Assembly (NCBI GenBank): GCA_035591015.1
Contig: JAXIUW010185182.1
Location: 1-12,436, forward strand
Direction: 5' to 3'
From: Cephalothrix simula
Lineage: Eukaryota > Nemertea > Palaeonemertea > Archinemertea > Cephalotrichidae
Length of the DNA: 12,436 nt
Made by a program: the position numbers and the translations under genes. The notes under the pieces are model-generated. The model was not told the DNA's origin. It saw nothing but the letters and a program-made list of their open reading frames with translations, and did no database searches. Below are positions 1 to 7,998 of the stretch, one piece after another; position 1 is the first letter of the stretch; each line of letters starts with the position of its first letter.

Positions 1-140
1 TCAAATCTTTTGCTATGTAGGATAGCAGGGTGAGGGTGTTAATATACACAACAAGTTTTAGGGTGCTAACCCTTATTTTTTAGTAAAAAACAAAAAAGAA
101 ATTGACTTGCATAATAACTTGGTTCGCAGTGTAGTTAAGG

Positions 141-265
141 AAAAGTTGTAGAACTTTATGATATAAAGGATTCGAAAATCATCAAAAAACTCCTGCGGTG
201 CAACCCAAACGAATTACGTATTTTGTTTTAACCAAAGCTTTTAGAATACATATAATGACCAAAGG
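141..265 (+). repeat. Dispersed repeat, diverged copy A
   Basis: This segment aligns in the same orientation, with small gaps, to 589-721. Shared landmarks in the same order are AAAA.TTGT near the start, ATTCGAA.ATC (170 here, 630 there), CTCCT, GA.TTACG followed by ATTTT, and TATAAT.GACCA..GG at the end. A central block of about 14 bases does not align. Identity outside that block is roughly 65-75% by eye. It is probably an old mobile-element fragment of unknown class. Confidence 0.4.
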
Positions 266-588
266 TGACTAATGACAACTTTAGTGAGAAGTATTATTGA
301 TAACATTGTGCACCGCGAGTCGGTCTTTTTTGTGTTCTGGATTCGGAGATCCCTGATTTATCCAATAAAGGTATGTGTTAATGTTTTAAAATATATTGTC
401 GTTATATCCATAACTGTCAGGGTTACTGACTACCTCAATATACTAATAATACCTCGATAACGACATAAATTTAACATATTAGGCATAAAATAGATAGGAT
501 ATTTTAAATCAGGGATTTAAAGAAGTGGGGTTTCCATGGATTAATAATACTTTGATATCGCCAATGATATTGCATTTGGCATATATGT

Positions 589-721
589 AAAATTGTTGAC
601 ATTATCAAATTATTATTAATGTACGGGAAATTCGAAGATCGCCAGAAACTCCTACCCCCTTTAATGCCCGATTTACGATTTTAAATGATACACCAGTTTT
701 CATAGGTATAATTGACCATGG
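589..721 (+). repeat. Dispersed repeat, diverged copy B
   Basis: This is the second copy of the segment at 141-265, in direct orientation about 450 bases downstream. The landmarks ATTCGAAGATC, AAACTCCT, GATTTACGATTTT and TATAATTGACCATGG appear in the same order. No coding potential is visible, and no terminal repeats or target duplications could be identified. The two copies may be an old tandem duplication or two members of a family. Confidence 0.4.
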
Positions 722-1010
722 ATTCAACAAAACCTCGTCTAGAAAAAATTATTTTTATAAGTTTTGACCTTTCAAAAGCCAGATTTTACAACACACAAAT
801 CAATATCAAGAGAACATTTCTGAGAATTTTATAGAAATTGAAATAGATCTATGAAACAATAGCTCTATAAAAGCCCGTTTTACATAATCTAGAAAAAAAA
901 TGTATCAAAACAATTTCAAGATAAAGGTACTAAAGTGCATTAAAATCCATAAATTAACCAATTAATTGATGCTTGAGATTTTAGTTATTACATAACGTTA
1001 TAACAATTCT

Positions 1011-1022
1011 ACATGTACATGT
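1011..1022. repeat. Perfect 12-bp palindrome ACATGTACATGT
   Basis: ACATGT is repeated in tandem and, because ACATGT is its own reverse complement, the 12-mer is a perfect palindrome. It continues into ATGTAG. Related ACATGTA and CATGTAC words recur near 4790, 5273, 5353 and 6119. This is sequence texture; no function is shown. Confidence 0.7.
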
Positions 1023-1121
1023 ATGTAGTCACGATCCAAAGTTAGTATTTCATTTCTTGATTAAGATTACAATTGTCACTCTGAGTTGACAAATACTATG
1101 AAATATCAGGAAGAAGCTGAT

Positions 1122-1155
1122 TACATTTTCCTAATGACTACATTTTCCTAATGAC
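1122..1155 (+). repeat. Tandem duplication, 2 x 17 bp
   Basis: TACATTTTCCTAATGAC occurs twice back to back (1122-1138 and 1139-1155) with no mismatch. Perfect identity points to a recent duplication, probably by replication slippage or repair. It lies in non-coding DNA, so no coding effect is expected. Confidence 0.9.
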
Positions 1156-2013
1156 TTAAGAAACGTTTAGTAAAAAACATTTCGTATATAAGGTAAAATA
1201 TCAAGGCGAAAATTATCATTCCAACACGTATGGTACTGTAACTAGAATTATCCGGAGGAACTTCTTCAGTATAAAATAATAGGCAATTATCAATGGAACA
1301 CTGGACAGATATTGCTGTTCCAAGATCATTTTCCCACTGGAGTAATTATTCTAATCAATATAAAGAAAAATTGCTCCACTGGTTAAAGGCAAAGGGCACT
1401 GGACTAAAAAGACGTACCAATTACCCAAGAAGTGACAATTGGAGAGAAAATTTTAAAACGATACATTTAAAGGTGTTTTACCATTTTATTCATCAGGAGT
1501 ATTTTAATGTCACCTTACAGGGAAAAATAAACTTCCACTACGTAAGGAACTTTTAGGACTTTTAGAAAGCTTTAGTAATGTTTCAGCCAATACACATGTA
1601 CCATATTGTATAAACCAGAAATAGAAGTATGAGAATCACTTCAAATGCGCGTACTATGTTGACAAATGTATCAATTTTCGATATGAGCACCAACCCTGAA
1701 ACTCTTTGTGAACCTGAATCAACATCGGAATGGTTGATATTTCATTAACTGACAAACCTCACAGCCCCTAGAGTTGTTTCAAGGACGAACTTTCATATAC
1801 AGTCTTGAGGGCAAGTATCAGATGGTTCTGTATCAATAAATATCAATAGGTTACGGCGAATTCATTAAATATTCATTATTCCAGAGTTATCGCTCCCAGA
1901 AGAGGATGAAAAAGGGGGACATTTACTTGGGGCTCATCACCACAAATATTTCCCAAATCGTTCATTCCGAATCACCATTTACAAACTACATTTCATCATA
2001 TCAAATTTCTTAC
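1156..2013. other. Stretch without a supported gene
   Basis: An 87-codon ATG frame at 1293-1556 and a 39-codon ATG frame ending at 1748 lie here. Neither is longer than chance allows in DNA this AT-rich, and neither is recognised. The part from about 1640 to 1980 is visibly less AT-rich than its surroundings. A plus-strand open frame of about 52 codons runs through a possible acceptor (TTATTCCAG, ending near 1883) and ends over the donor side of the minus-strand exon. For the minus-strand gene, this whole stretch would be downstream intron or later gene sequence. Confidence 0.4.
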
Positions 2014-2198
2014 CTTGTTCTCCATAAAACTTCCTGCACTATCTTTCTTCTTTTCCACAGTAGAAGAATTTGATTCTCCATATCCTTGCTTTTCAGAACA
2101 ACTAGACTCTTGAACCATCGACCTTCCGCCTCCATCTCTCTTTGTTTCGCTCTTTATTTGGGCGTCTGAGGACAGGGTATCATTTTCAGTGGAAATAC
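2014..2198 (-). CDS. Probable internal exon of an unidentified protein gene (partial)
   Basis: On the minus strand a T-rich tract ending TATTTTTAG (AG at 2200-2199) leads into a 185-base open segment, which ends in AAG followed by GTAAGAAAT, a near-consensus 5' splice site (GT at 2013-2012). The upstream intron would be phase 1 and the downstream intron phase 0. The exon completes a split Gly codon and then encodes 61 residues, from ISTENDTLSS to SAGSFMENK. It is very hydrophilic: 13 Ser, 7 Lys, 7 Glu, a GGG run, a KKK run, one Cys, and no hydrophobic segment or recognisable domain. It is therefore probably a disordered linker or tail. It is visibly G+C-richer than its flanks. An ATG lies in frame within the presumed upstream intron (2221-2223), but the splice context makes an internal exon likelier than a start. 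I found no convincing partner exons in the window and cannot name the protein. Confidence 0.55.
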
Positions 2199-2926
2199 CT
2201 AAAAATACAAAAATAATACACATGAAATATTAAACTTCAACTTGCTACCCAATCCCAAGGCTGAGGGTTTTTAAAGTTCCATATTAAGTATATATTTAGA
2301 GTATCCAGAAGAGTCTGTGGAGTAGTTGCTTCATTATTCTCTTAATACATTACATTCATAATAATCCATAAAAGGTAAAATACATATATAAAAAGTCTGT
2401 ACACTACACCGACCAAAAATCTTGTATCCAATAGAAAATAAACATTAAGTGAAGCTTCACAAAAACAGCTGGCAAAAATCAAATGATGAAATGTTTTTGA
2501 AAGATAAATTTAAAGAAAATCACTATATATATAAATCGCATTAAAACACCACGAGATAATTAATTATGCATTATTTAGGGTAATAGGATAGTGCTTTATG
2601 AACTTAGCCACCAATGACTCCAGTTAGGTGGAACGTTCCATGCAATGAAAAGGTTACGCACATTTTAAAAATGTTTTGCATTCGCACAGGCTCATTCGAT
2701 ATATTCGAATATATATTAAATATTTCATATTTAAAATATATTTCTATTGTTTAACAGAGCATATCCCGCTGTGTCAAGGCAGAAAAATGGCATCCCAAAA
2801 CACTACATTTCAAACAGAAGAGTATGAAAAAATAATTTATAAATAGGTATAGCAACAAAAATTAACATTATTTGCTTAAATCTATTGCTCACTGAACAAT
2901 AGTAGAACAGCTGATTTCAATTAAGG
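2199..2926. other. Non-coding stretch upstream of the minus-strand exon
   Basis: If the exon at 2014-2198 is real, this would be its upstream intron. I see no other exon with both splice signals. The stretch is AT-rich with short (TA)n runs near 2385 and 2525 and a 16-bp palindrome at 2699-2714. Confidence 0.5.
2699..2714. repeat. Perfect 16-bp palindrome centred on TTCGAA
   Basis: ATATATTCGAATATAT equals its own reverse complement. More AT-rich inverted words follow (ATTAAATATTTCATATTTAAAATAT). In DNA this AT-rich, such palindromes arise easily, so no function is assigned. Confidence 0.7.
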
Positions 2927-3212
2927 CCTTTTTAATTAGTTGGATTACAGGACATGATCCTCGAAAATTTGGGCGGCGAGCAGAAAAAAAATAGTTTCTT
3001 ATATCTAAGTTTGAGTTTTGAGCAGCAGGTTGAAAAAAATCATACTATATTCTAAATCTTAATTCAAATTGATTATTAATTTTTCTTCATTTTCTACAAA
3101 ATATTTTACAACCTTTGAGTAAAATTTGTCATTTCCAAAAATATTTTATTTTTTGAAAATTATTTTTGGCAGCGAGCGGGAAAACCGTAATCCAACCAAT
3201 TTTAAAAAAAGG
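2927..3212. mobile_element. Possible small terminal-inverted-repeat element (MITE-like), 286 bp
   Basis: The left end CCTTTTTAATTAGTTGGATTACAG... (2927-2950) matches the reverse complement of the right end (3185-3212). The core AATT(A/G)GTTGGATTAC(A/G)G agrees at 15 of 17 positions, and both ends share the CCTTTTT cap. Inside the ends, two G+C-rich words sit in direct, not inverted, orientation: GGGCGGCGAGCAG (near 2971) and GGCAGCGAGCGGG (near 3169). There is no open frame of note and no transposase, so it would be non-autonomous. A target duplication is unclear because the flanks are AATT/TTAA-like. A diverged internal piece recurs at 5049-5094. The ends alone could be chance; the second copy is the better evidence that this is a repeat family. 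Confidence 0.4.
3096..3139 (+). repeat. Interspersed repeat segment, copy 1 (pair with 5049-5094)
   Basis: About 36 of 45 aligned positions match 5049-5094 in direct orientation, with two one-base gaps. The anchors are CAACCTTTGA, AAAATTT and ATTTC.AAA. This copy lies inside the candidate element at 2927-3212. Both copies are followed, at slightly different distances, by a TAATCCAA word (3188 and 5132). Confidence 0.5.
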
Positions 3213-4180
3213 TATAATCCAAAATAATGGGTTCATGAGTAAGATATAAAACAATAAATAACTTAAAACTCCTTGTTTGAAATCTATTTGGGTTGCCTTG
3301 CAAGCAGGATTTTAAAAGCAGAGACCCCCCAATCATATTTTAGAACTTCAATCTACATAACATAGCCATTACACAACATTAAATATAAGTCTCACCATAC
3401 ACCGATAACTGTGTAAATGTATTATTATATAATGATTTCATTGCTGCTTCTCACACTATTTTAGAAACATTTAGACAATAGTAAGCATTTTTCTATCTTG
3501 ATATATTAATTAGTTAAGGTGGCATAGTTATCATGCATTAATCTACTACACACATTTACATTTTTTAAATAATCATTAGAATATAATAACCTTTGAATAA
3601 AAAAACCTCAGCCATAATTTTTGAAATAAAGATAATGATAAAAGATATTTAAAATTTTTGAAAAAAATAGTCAAAATAGAATATGCTCGCTCATTCATTT
3701 TTCGATAATCGACAACCAATCGTTAATGAAAAATGAACAAAGTCCAAATATTTATTTCTAACTGATGAAAAATATTCAGAGAGAAAATGTTTTTTTATAA
3801 TTCTAAAACTTTTATAAAGACTTAAATAAAATAGTATTAATACTTAAAGAATGAGAACCATTGAAAACATAATGGAAAAAAGGTAATTATATTCCACATC
3901 ATGCCACCATAACCTTAAGAATATACTTAAGACTGTTAATCTAAAATATAGTGAGAGCATTAATTGGGTAGGCTACGTATTTAATTAAAGTGCAGGGCAC
4001 AATTTCAAAATTAGGTTTGGATTTGTATTTAAGAGAGCAGATAAGCCGCCCAGATTCTTAAATATATTCTAGTTGTTAGATTAACAGGGAGCTACATAAA
4101 AGCAAACACTTCCTTTCAACATATGACTAGAATTTAATTTCTAATTTGTTAGAAGAATTAAATCAATCAGAAAAAAAAAA
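3213..4180. other. AT-rich non-coding stretch, nothing supported
   Basis: I see no gene. The stretch holds A- and T-rich runs and one imperfect hairpin, ATTTAATTTCTAA / TTAGAAGAATTAAAT, near 4134-4162, ending in a run of ten A at 4171-4180. A short minus-strand splice-like pair near 3390 would delimit an exon of only about 13 bases and was not accepted. Confidence 0.5.
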
Positions 4181-4380
4181 CCATCCCGTGACCGGAAGTG
4201 CTAGCAAAACAGCTCCCACAACGCCTAGCGTGTCACTATGGACTTAGCTTTCAAGGCAAAAATCTAAAAAGGTGCAATTTTGGCGTTATGTGACATTTAA
4301 ATGATCAAACACACAGATAGAGCTGGGTGGAAGTCAAGGAAAACGCTGAGCCTACAAGTCAAGCACAAACCAGTCATGTC
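4181..4380. other. G+C-richer patch of unknown nature
   Basis: This patch stands out from its AT-rich surroundings, with several CpG dinucleotides between 4186 and 4232. It starts right after a run of ten A. On the plus strand an ATG at 4238 in good start context (A at -3, G at +4) opens only nine codons (MDLAFKAKI) before TAA at 4265. It could be a promoter or 5' exon remnant, or a fragment of a mobile element whose A-tail is the upstream run seen from the other side. No splice-bounded coding exon is supported. Confidence 0.35.
4191..4200 (+). promoter_or_regulatory. ETS-type binding site ACCGGAAGTG
   Basis: ACCGGAAGTG matches the well-known animal ETS/GABP consensus (A)CCGGAAGTG exactly. 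It lies in the G+C-richer, CpG-containing patch just after a ten-A run. ETS sites of this form are common close to transcription starts. A 10-mer match alone is weak evidence, and no gene starting here is visible. Confidence 0.25.
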
Positions 4381-4400
4381 AAATTAAAACTTTTAATAAG

Positions 4401-4557
4401 GCCATATTTTGCACAAAATTTTTATGAAAAACATCAATATGAAAAAAGTTTTTCATCTGCAAAAACGCATACTTTGGTATTTGTAACAATATATTCATAA
4501 ATAAATATAACAAATTGAGGGATAGATAACCCAATAAATATTGTGCAAAATTTGGTC
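4401..4557. repeat. Inverted-repeat unit of 157 bp
   Basis: The 22-base ends GGCCATATTTTGCACAAAAT.. (4401-4422) and the reverse complement of 4536-4557 agree at 19 positions, with the core ATTTTGCACAA exact. Within it, ATGAAAAAC (4424-4432) and GTTTTTCAT (4448-4456) form a second perfect inverted pair. It has no coding capacity. I could not find a target duplication, so it may be a tiny MITE or simply a foldback sequence. Confidence 0.35.
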
Positions 4558-5301
4558 TGAAATAGCAAAAATTAAGGAACTGTTATTGTTGTTCTCTGAA
4601 TTTTTACCAAATTAAATATTTCTGTTTACAAAAAACGAGCCTAAGACTCATTCATTGTTTCTAGACATGACTAGTGAAAAATAATAATATTATAAATTCC
4701 TTTCTACGAAGTGACAGTGCTAACCTGGCCCAAAACTTTTGAAAAATTGAAGTGAGGGACTTTACTAGTCCATTATAAATCCTGATAAAACATGTATATA
4801 ACAAATCTTGGCAGTTTTCTGAAAATTATATACATTATTATGCTAAACTACGAATACATATATATATTTTGTCCACCACCTTAACAATAAACATAGCTTT
4901 TGAACAATATTAGGTAAATAAATTTCAAAGTTTACTGAAATCGACCCTAATTGCCTCATACCCCTGAATCTAAAACTTTTTATTTCTCTGATTGGTTGTG
5001 ATGACATCGTAGTCATTTGGTAATATGACAATAAACAAATTTTATTATATAAAATTTCTTTGCAACCTTTGACCAAAATTTTTCCATTTCTAAACTTTCA
5101 GTAAATCTTGATTTTTTATACACCCAATTATAATCCAAGTATTTGTTACTTTTGAAAATTTAACCTCAAAAGCTACATTTAGAGCATCGTTATTAGGACA
5201 ATTTTCAACCCTAGGTTAGTTAAAACAACATGTGATTTATTTGAGTATATAAATTTGGCACAATGGGGCTAATGTACATGGGACCATTTTAATTTGAAAT
5301 A
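4558..5301. other. Non-coding stretch with a repeat fragment
   Basis: A 77-codon minus-strand frame at 4843-5076 runs through the repeat copy at 5049-5094 and is not supported as a gene. A small hairpin, ATGAC-ATCGTA-GTCAT, lies at 5001-5016 within the words CTGATTGGTTGTGATGACAT. Together with the repeat copy, this suggests the block from about 4870 to 5140 is old mobile-element sequence. A CCAG/GTTAGC donor-like word on the minus strand near 4725 has no convincing acceptor. Confidence 0.4.
5049..5094 (+). repeat. Interspersed repeat segment, copy 2 (pair with 3096-3139)
   Basis: This diverged copy of 3096-3139 shares CAACCTTTGA, AAAATTT and CATTTC.AAA in order. It is followed by CCAATTATAATCCAAG, similar to the right end of the candidate element at 2927-3212, but lacks that element's G+C-rich words. 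It is likely a truncated relative. Confidence 0.45.
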
Positions 5302-5317
5302 TTAGACAATTGTCTAA
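5302..5317. repeat. Perfect 16-bp palindrome TTAGACAATTGTCTAA
   Basis: Both halves (TTAGACAA and TTGTCTAA) are exactly complementary with no spacer. It is followed 14 bases later by the hairpin at 5332-5347. Function unknown; it could bind a dimeric factor or be chance. Confidence 0.6.
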
Positions 5318-5331
5318 ATACTAGCCATTTT

Positions 5332-5347
5332 TGATTAAGGTTAATCA
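5332..5347. repeat. Hairpin TGATTAA-GG-TTAATCA
   Basis: Seven-base perfect arms surround a GG centre. It is close to the palindrome at 5302-5317. The two-base loop is too tight for a stable RNA stem, so a DNA-level palindrome is the better description. Confidence 0.5.
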
Positions 5348-5595
5348 CAAATTTACATGTACTACAAAGATAAGTGTATCTAATAAATACGTCCCCTTTG
5401 TGACAATTAATATACAGCCAGTATATTTAAGTAATATGAATTAATTATTACTAATATTTTAATTATCAATGCAGATCCAAATACTTCATAATTACAGAAT
5501 TGTAGATATTTTACTAAGGTAGGGATTTTTAGTTAAATCAGAAGAAAGATCATGTGCCAGATCCCATGTTTTTTAAACAAGCATAATAAAGCTGC

Positions 5596-5629
5596 ATGAT
5601 GATGGTAATGATGATGATGATGATGATGA
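5596..5629 (+). repeat. (ATG)n microsatellite, interrupted
   Basis: The tract begins with three ATG units, is broken by GTA, and then continues as seven more ATG units. The same tract reads (CAT)n on the other strand. It is likely length-polymorphic. It lies outside any supported exon. Confidence 0.9.
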
Positions 5630-5739
5630 GTAATTTTGCGAAGGTGCAATTTTGCAAAAAAGCTATCTTAATTCGGCATTAACCGAGATTAAACCATATA
5701 TATGGGAATCACACCAACAATGATGATCTACATTTCTAA

Positions 5740-5776
5740 TATGTAATTGACTACTATAACTTGTAGTCAATGCATA
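5740..5776. repeat. Strong hairpin with 9-bp perfect stem
   Basis: ATTGACTAC (5746-5754) and GTAGTCAAT (5763-5771) pair perfectly around the 8-base loop TATAACTT. The arms continue outward as TATG(TA) and (G)CATA with a small asymmetric bulge, giving about 13 pairs. No T-run or gene follows that would make it a terminator. It may be a remnant of a foldback element. Confidence 0.5.
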
Positions 5777-6923
5777 TAAATAGATGGCAATATAAAATAA
5801 AATGTATTTTAAATTTAAAATCAATTGAAATAAACCTAATTAAAAAACAACATTGCCAAATATTTATTGCAAAATGTAGATAAATAGATATGAAATGTGT
5901 TTAAAATCCGCTTCATGCAATTAAAAATAATTGTTATAATATATTTGTAAAGAATTAGTATCAAATGATTAAACTAACTTAGCCTATGGAAGTTTTTTAG
6001 TAATTGGTGAGAACAAGCAAAGACAAAACATGTAAAAATAAAAACACAGGAAAAAACAAATTAAAAACGGGAAAGGTCTTTTTTAATGCTCACCGCCAAA
6101 TGTTTATAATAAACCCTGCATGTACAAAATATGAAAAGTTAATAACATGGAGTCATGCTTTTTTGCACATACTTATTCAACTTTTTACTGACTTTAATAC
6201 TTAATAATTTATTTATATTTGACTTTAAACTTTTCAATTCATCAATTTACTAAAAACATTTAAATACAAAGCAAACAAACGACAAAGTACATTATTTTCA
6301 AAAAATCTGCCAAGATTTGATTATTACATTTACATCGTATTTGAGTCTCGTTCTCTGTAACCTTTATGGAGTCTATTGGCCTCTCTCACTCAAAATATGG
6401 GAAAATATAATTGTTAAATCTTACATAGCAAATGGAGTGAACAAAAAATTTTATTTTTTTTACCAATATTTTGTTAAATTCCAGGCTCTATAATTATAAA
6501 TTGTATTTATTTTATACATTATGATTTATGAACTATAATGCACAATACATAATTTCCCCCTGAAAAGGAATTCAGCTGAAAGAAAAGTCATCATAACAAA
6601 AAATCCTTCACAGTAAAAACAAACCGAAATCCTGAAATAAAAAATTTCTTTATGGTTCGTTTTTAACAAAAAATTATAGAAGATGATAACAACTTGTGTT
6701 CAAACAATTTGTTTAGTAGAAAAAAGATTGAAATTTAAAAAAAATCAAAAACATGTAAAATTAACCAAGGCTAACCCAAATTAGGTTTTTTTCCACAACA
6801 GCATTTATATTAAGTTAAATATAACCGAAGAACGTGCAACAAAAACAGTTAACCTTTCCAAATAAGCCTTAGAACGAATTTATGATGAGGATAACTACTG
6901 CTGGTTTTAGAAGTGCAAGTTGG
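5777..6923. other. AT-rich non-coding stretch, nothing supported
   Basis: A 66-codon frame at 6004-6204 starts with GTG and is Lys/Asn-rich as expected from AT-rich DNA, so it is not accepted. The 10-bp palindrome TTCAGCTGAA occurs near 6571. A-rich and T-rich runs dominate from 6420 to 6860. Confidence 0.5.
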
Positions 6924-6939
6924 CTGGAATTTTTTCCAG
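6924..6939. repeat. Short hairpin CTGGAA-TTTT-TTCCAG
   Basis: Six-base perfect arms surround a four-T loop. It sits in a locally less AT-rich segment (about 6895-6975). No gene context supports a regulatory role. Confidence 0.4.
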
Positions 6940-7666
6940 GCCCTATCACTGCATCCTACCAATGCAGACTTAGGCCAGACTCTTACTTATATCATTTTTA
7001 ATATAGAAAGAGAAATAAAAAGCATTCAATAAATTCAGTTTTTCGGAGGTAAAGATGCAAAAAATCCCTTTCAAGCACAGGTATTACTACAAAAAAAAAC
7101 TACAAAATCAAAAAACCCCTTTCAGGATTATAAAAATATTTATTATAGTTAGCCTTGCAACATATGATTGTTTGCATAAATGCAACTACAGTTAGAAGCT
7201 AACAAGAACTCAAAAATAAATTAATTTGCTAATAACTAAAACGGTGAAAAGTTACCCTGATAATTTTATACTGCCCATTAATTGATTTTCATAAGTCTTC
7301 AGGAACATTTGGAATCATGCAATGCTATCAGTGACAAAAGCGTGTTTCTTAAAACCGGAAACTAGTTTGGAATTACTTGCAGTTTTGCTTTCGACCAAAT
7401 TGTGTAACTTTTGAATAAATGAGTAACAAAAAATTTAACTCGGCCCAATTTCACCCTGCTAGAGAAAAGGCTTGTAAAAGCCCTAAAGTTGCCAAAATCT
7501 CTGCACTCATTTTTCAAAAGACAATAAAATGCCAAGTAATCCCAAGAATGAATGTTAGCCTTGTGATAGATTATTCAGCAAGAACTTTGATTAGTGAAAA
7601 CAGAGTAAGAATAGTTTATAGGTACCCAAAACCAATCATACCAAGCAATCATGCAACACTCCTTAA

Positions 7667-7684
7667 ACACACACACACACGCAC
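7667..7684 (+). repeat. (AC)n microsatellite
   Basis: Seven AC units are followed by GCAC. The tract abuts the hairpin at 7685-7710. It is a typical eukaryotic dinucleotide repeat. Confidence 0.85.
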
Positions 7685-7710
7685 AAAATTCCCTTTTAAA
7701 TGGGAATTTT
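7685..7710. repeat. Perfect 9-bp inverted repeat next to (AC)n
   Basis: AAAATTCCC (7685-7693) and GGGAATTTT (7702-7710) are exact reverse complements around the 8-base spacer TTTTAAAT. It directly follows the (AC)n tract. It is probably a foldback sequence of no known role. Confidence 0.55.
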
Positions 7711-7933
7711 ATGGAAAATGGGATTAATTAGAAAATCAAACAATAAATTATACAGTAATTAGAATATAAAATTATAAAATACAGCTTAAGAGATTTTTTG
7801 GACAACATTACGAATTTTAAAATAAATATAACGTTCGACACAAAAACACAGAAGGGTAGAAACATTTAACGCAAAAAGACTACTGAAAAATTATAATTTT
7901 CCAATGAAAAAAAAAATTATCTAGAACAATGCA

Positions 7934-7965
7934 ATAGTTTGCGACAATGTAAGCTGAGAATTTCT
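7934..7965 (+). repeat. Left terminal inverted repeat of the outer element
   Basis: It begins ATAGTTTGCGACAATG and continues TAAGCTGAGAATTTCT. It differs from the right end's reverse complement at only three of 32 positions (the TG/CA pair at 15-16 and one C/T at 31). If TA is the target duplication, the element proper starts at G7937. Confidence 0.8.
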
Positions 7966-7998
7966 CCAATCGAGGTATCTATCAAATTAGCTTCAAGT

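Larger units (their letters stand above)
1..1121. other. AT-rich non-coding stretch with dispersed repeats
   Basis: No reading frame here looks like a gene. A 62-codon frame at 272-460 has AT-driven composition and no splice or start context worth supporting. The stretch holds two diverged copies of one repeat, listed separately. It also has short related words: AAAAGCCAGATTTTACA near 774 resembles AAAAGCCCGTTTTACA near 870, and a CTAGAAAAAA word occurs near 739 and near 889. Small palindromes include GTCAG-GGTTA-CTGAC (416-430) and ATAACGTTAT (992-1001). It could be intergenic or intronic. Confidence 0.6.
5318..5739. other. Non-coding stretch with simple repeat
   Basis: I see no gene. The stretch contains the (ATG)n tract at 5596-5629, the hairpin at 5332-5347 and the 12-bp palindrome CCATATATATGG at 5694-5705. 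The remainder is AT-rich. Confidence 0.5.
6940..7933. other. Stretch without a supported gene
   Basis: The longest frame is 102 codons (7419-7727, ATG start). Its length is near the chance limit for this base composition, its 3' part translates an (AC)n repeat and a perfect hairpin, and nothing in it is recognised. Two similar words, AAAAAATCCCTTTCAAG and AAAAAACCCCTTTCAGG, lie about 50 bases apart near 7058 and 7109. Confidence 0.45.

Noticed and set aside
161-180. GGATTCGAA word resembling part of a tRNA B box
   Set aside because: No matching A box, acceptor stem or cloverleaf could be drawn around it on either strand.
272-460. 62-codon ATG frame
   Set aside because: It overlaps no conserved-looking feature, is rich in Ile/Val from AT-rich codons, and is within chance length.
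1293-1556. 87-codon ATG frame (MEHWTDIAVP...)
   Set aside because: With about 8% stop codons expected by chance in this composition, roughly one frame this long is expected in the window. The start context is poor at -3, no domain is recognised, and no splice partner is seen. The four CACTGG words inside it show no regular spacing.
1861-2032. Plus-strand open segment after a TTATTCCAG acceptor-like site
   Set aside because: It is short, has no donor, and runs into the splice donor side of the better supported minus-strand exon.
4843-5076. 77-codon minus-strand frame
   Set aside because: It overlaps a segment shared with the 2927-3212 repeat family, so it is more likely repeat sequence than a gene.
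4269-5654. Shared 14-mer AAGGTGCAATTTTG at 4269 and 5641
   Set aside because: A pair of identical 14-mers is expected by chance about once or twice in 12 kb of this composition, and the flanks do not align.
6004-6204. 66-codon frame starting with GTG
   Set aside because: There is no ATG start and no splice signals, and its Lys/Asn-rich composition is expected from A-rich DNA.
22-7461. 11-bp inverted match TAGCAGGGTGA (near 24) / TCACCCTGCTA (near 7450)
   Set aside because: Matches of this length are expected many times by chance, and the flanks are unrelated.
7419-7727. 102-codon ATG frame
   Set aside because: Its 3' third translates an (AC)n microsatellite and a perfect hairpin. It is unrecognised, and its length is near the chance limit.
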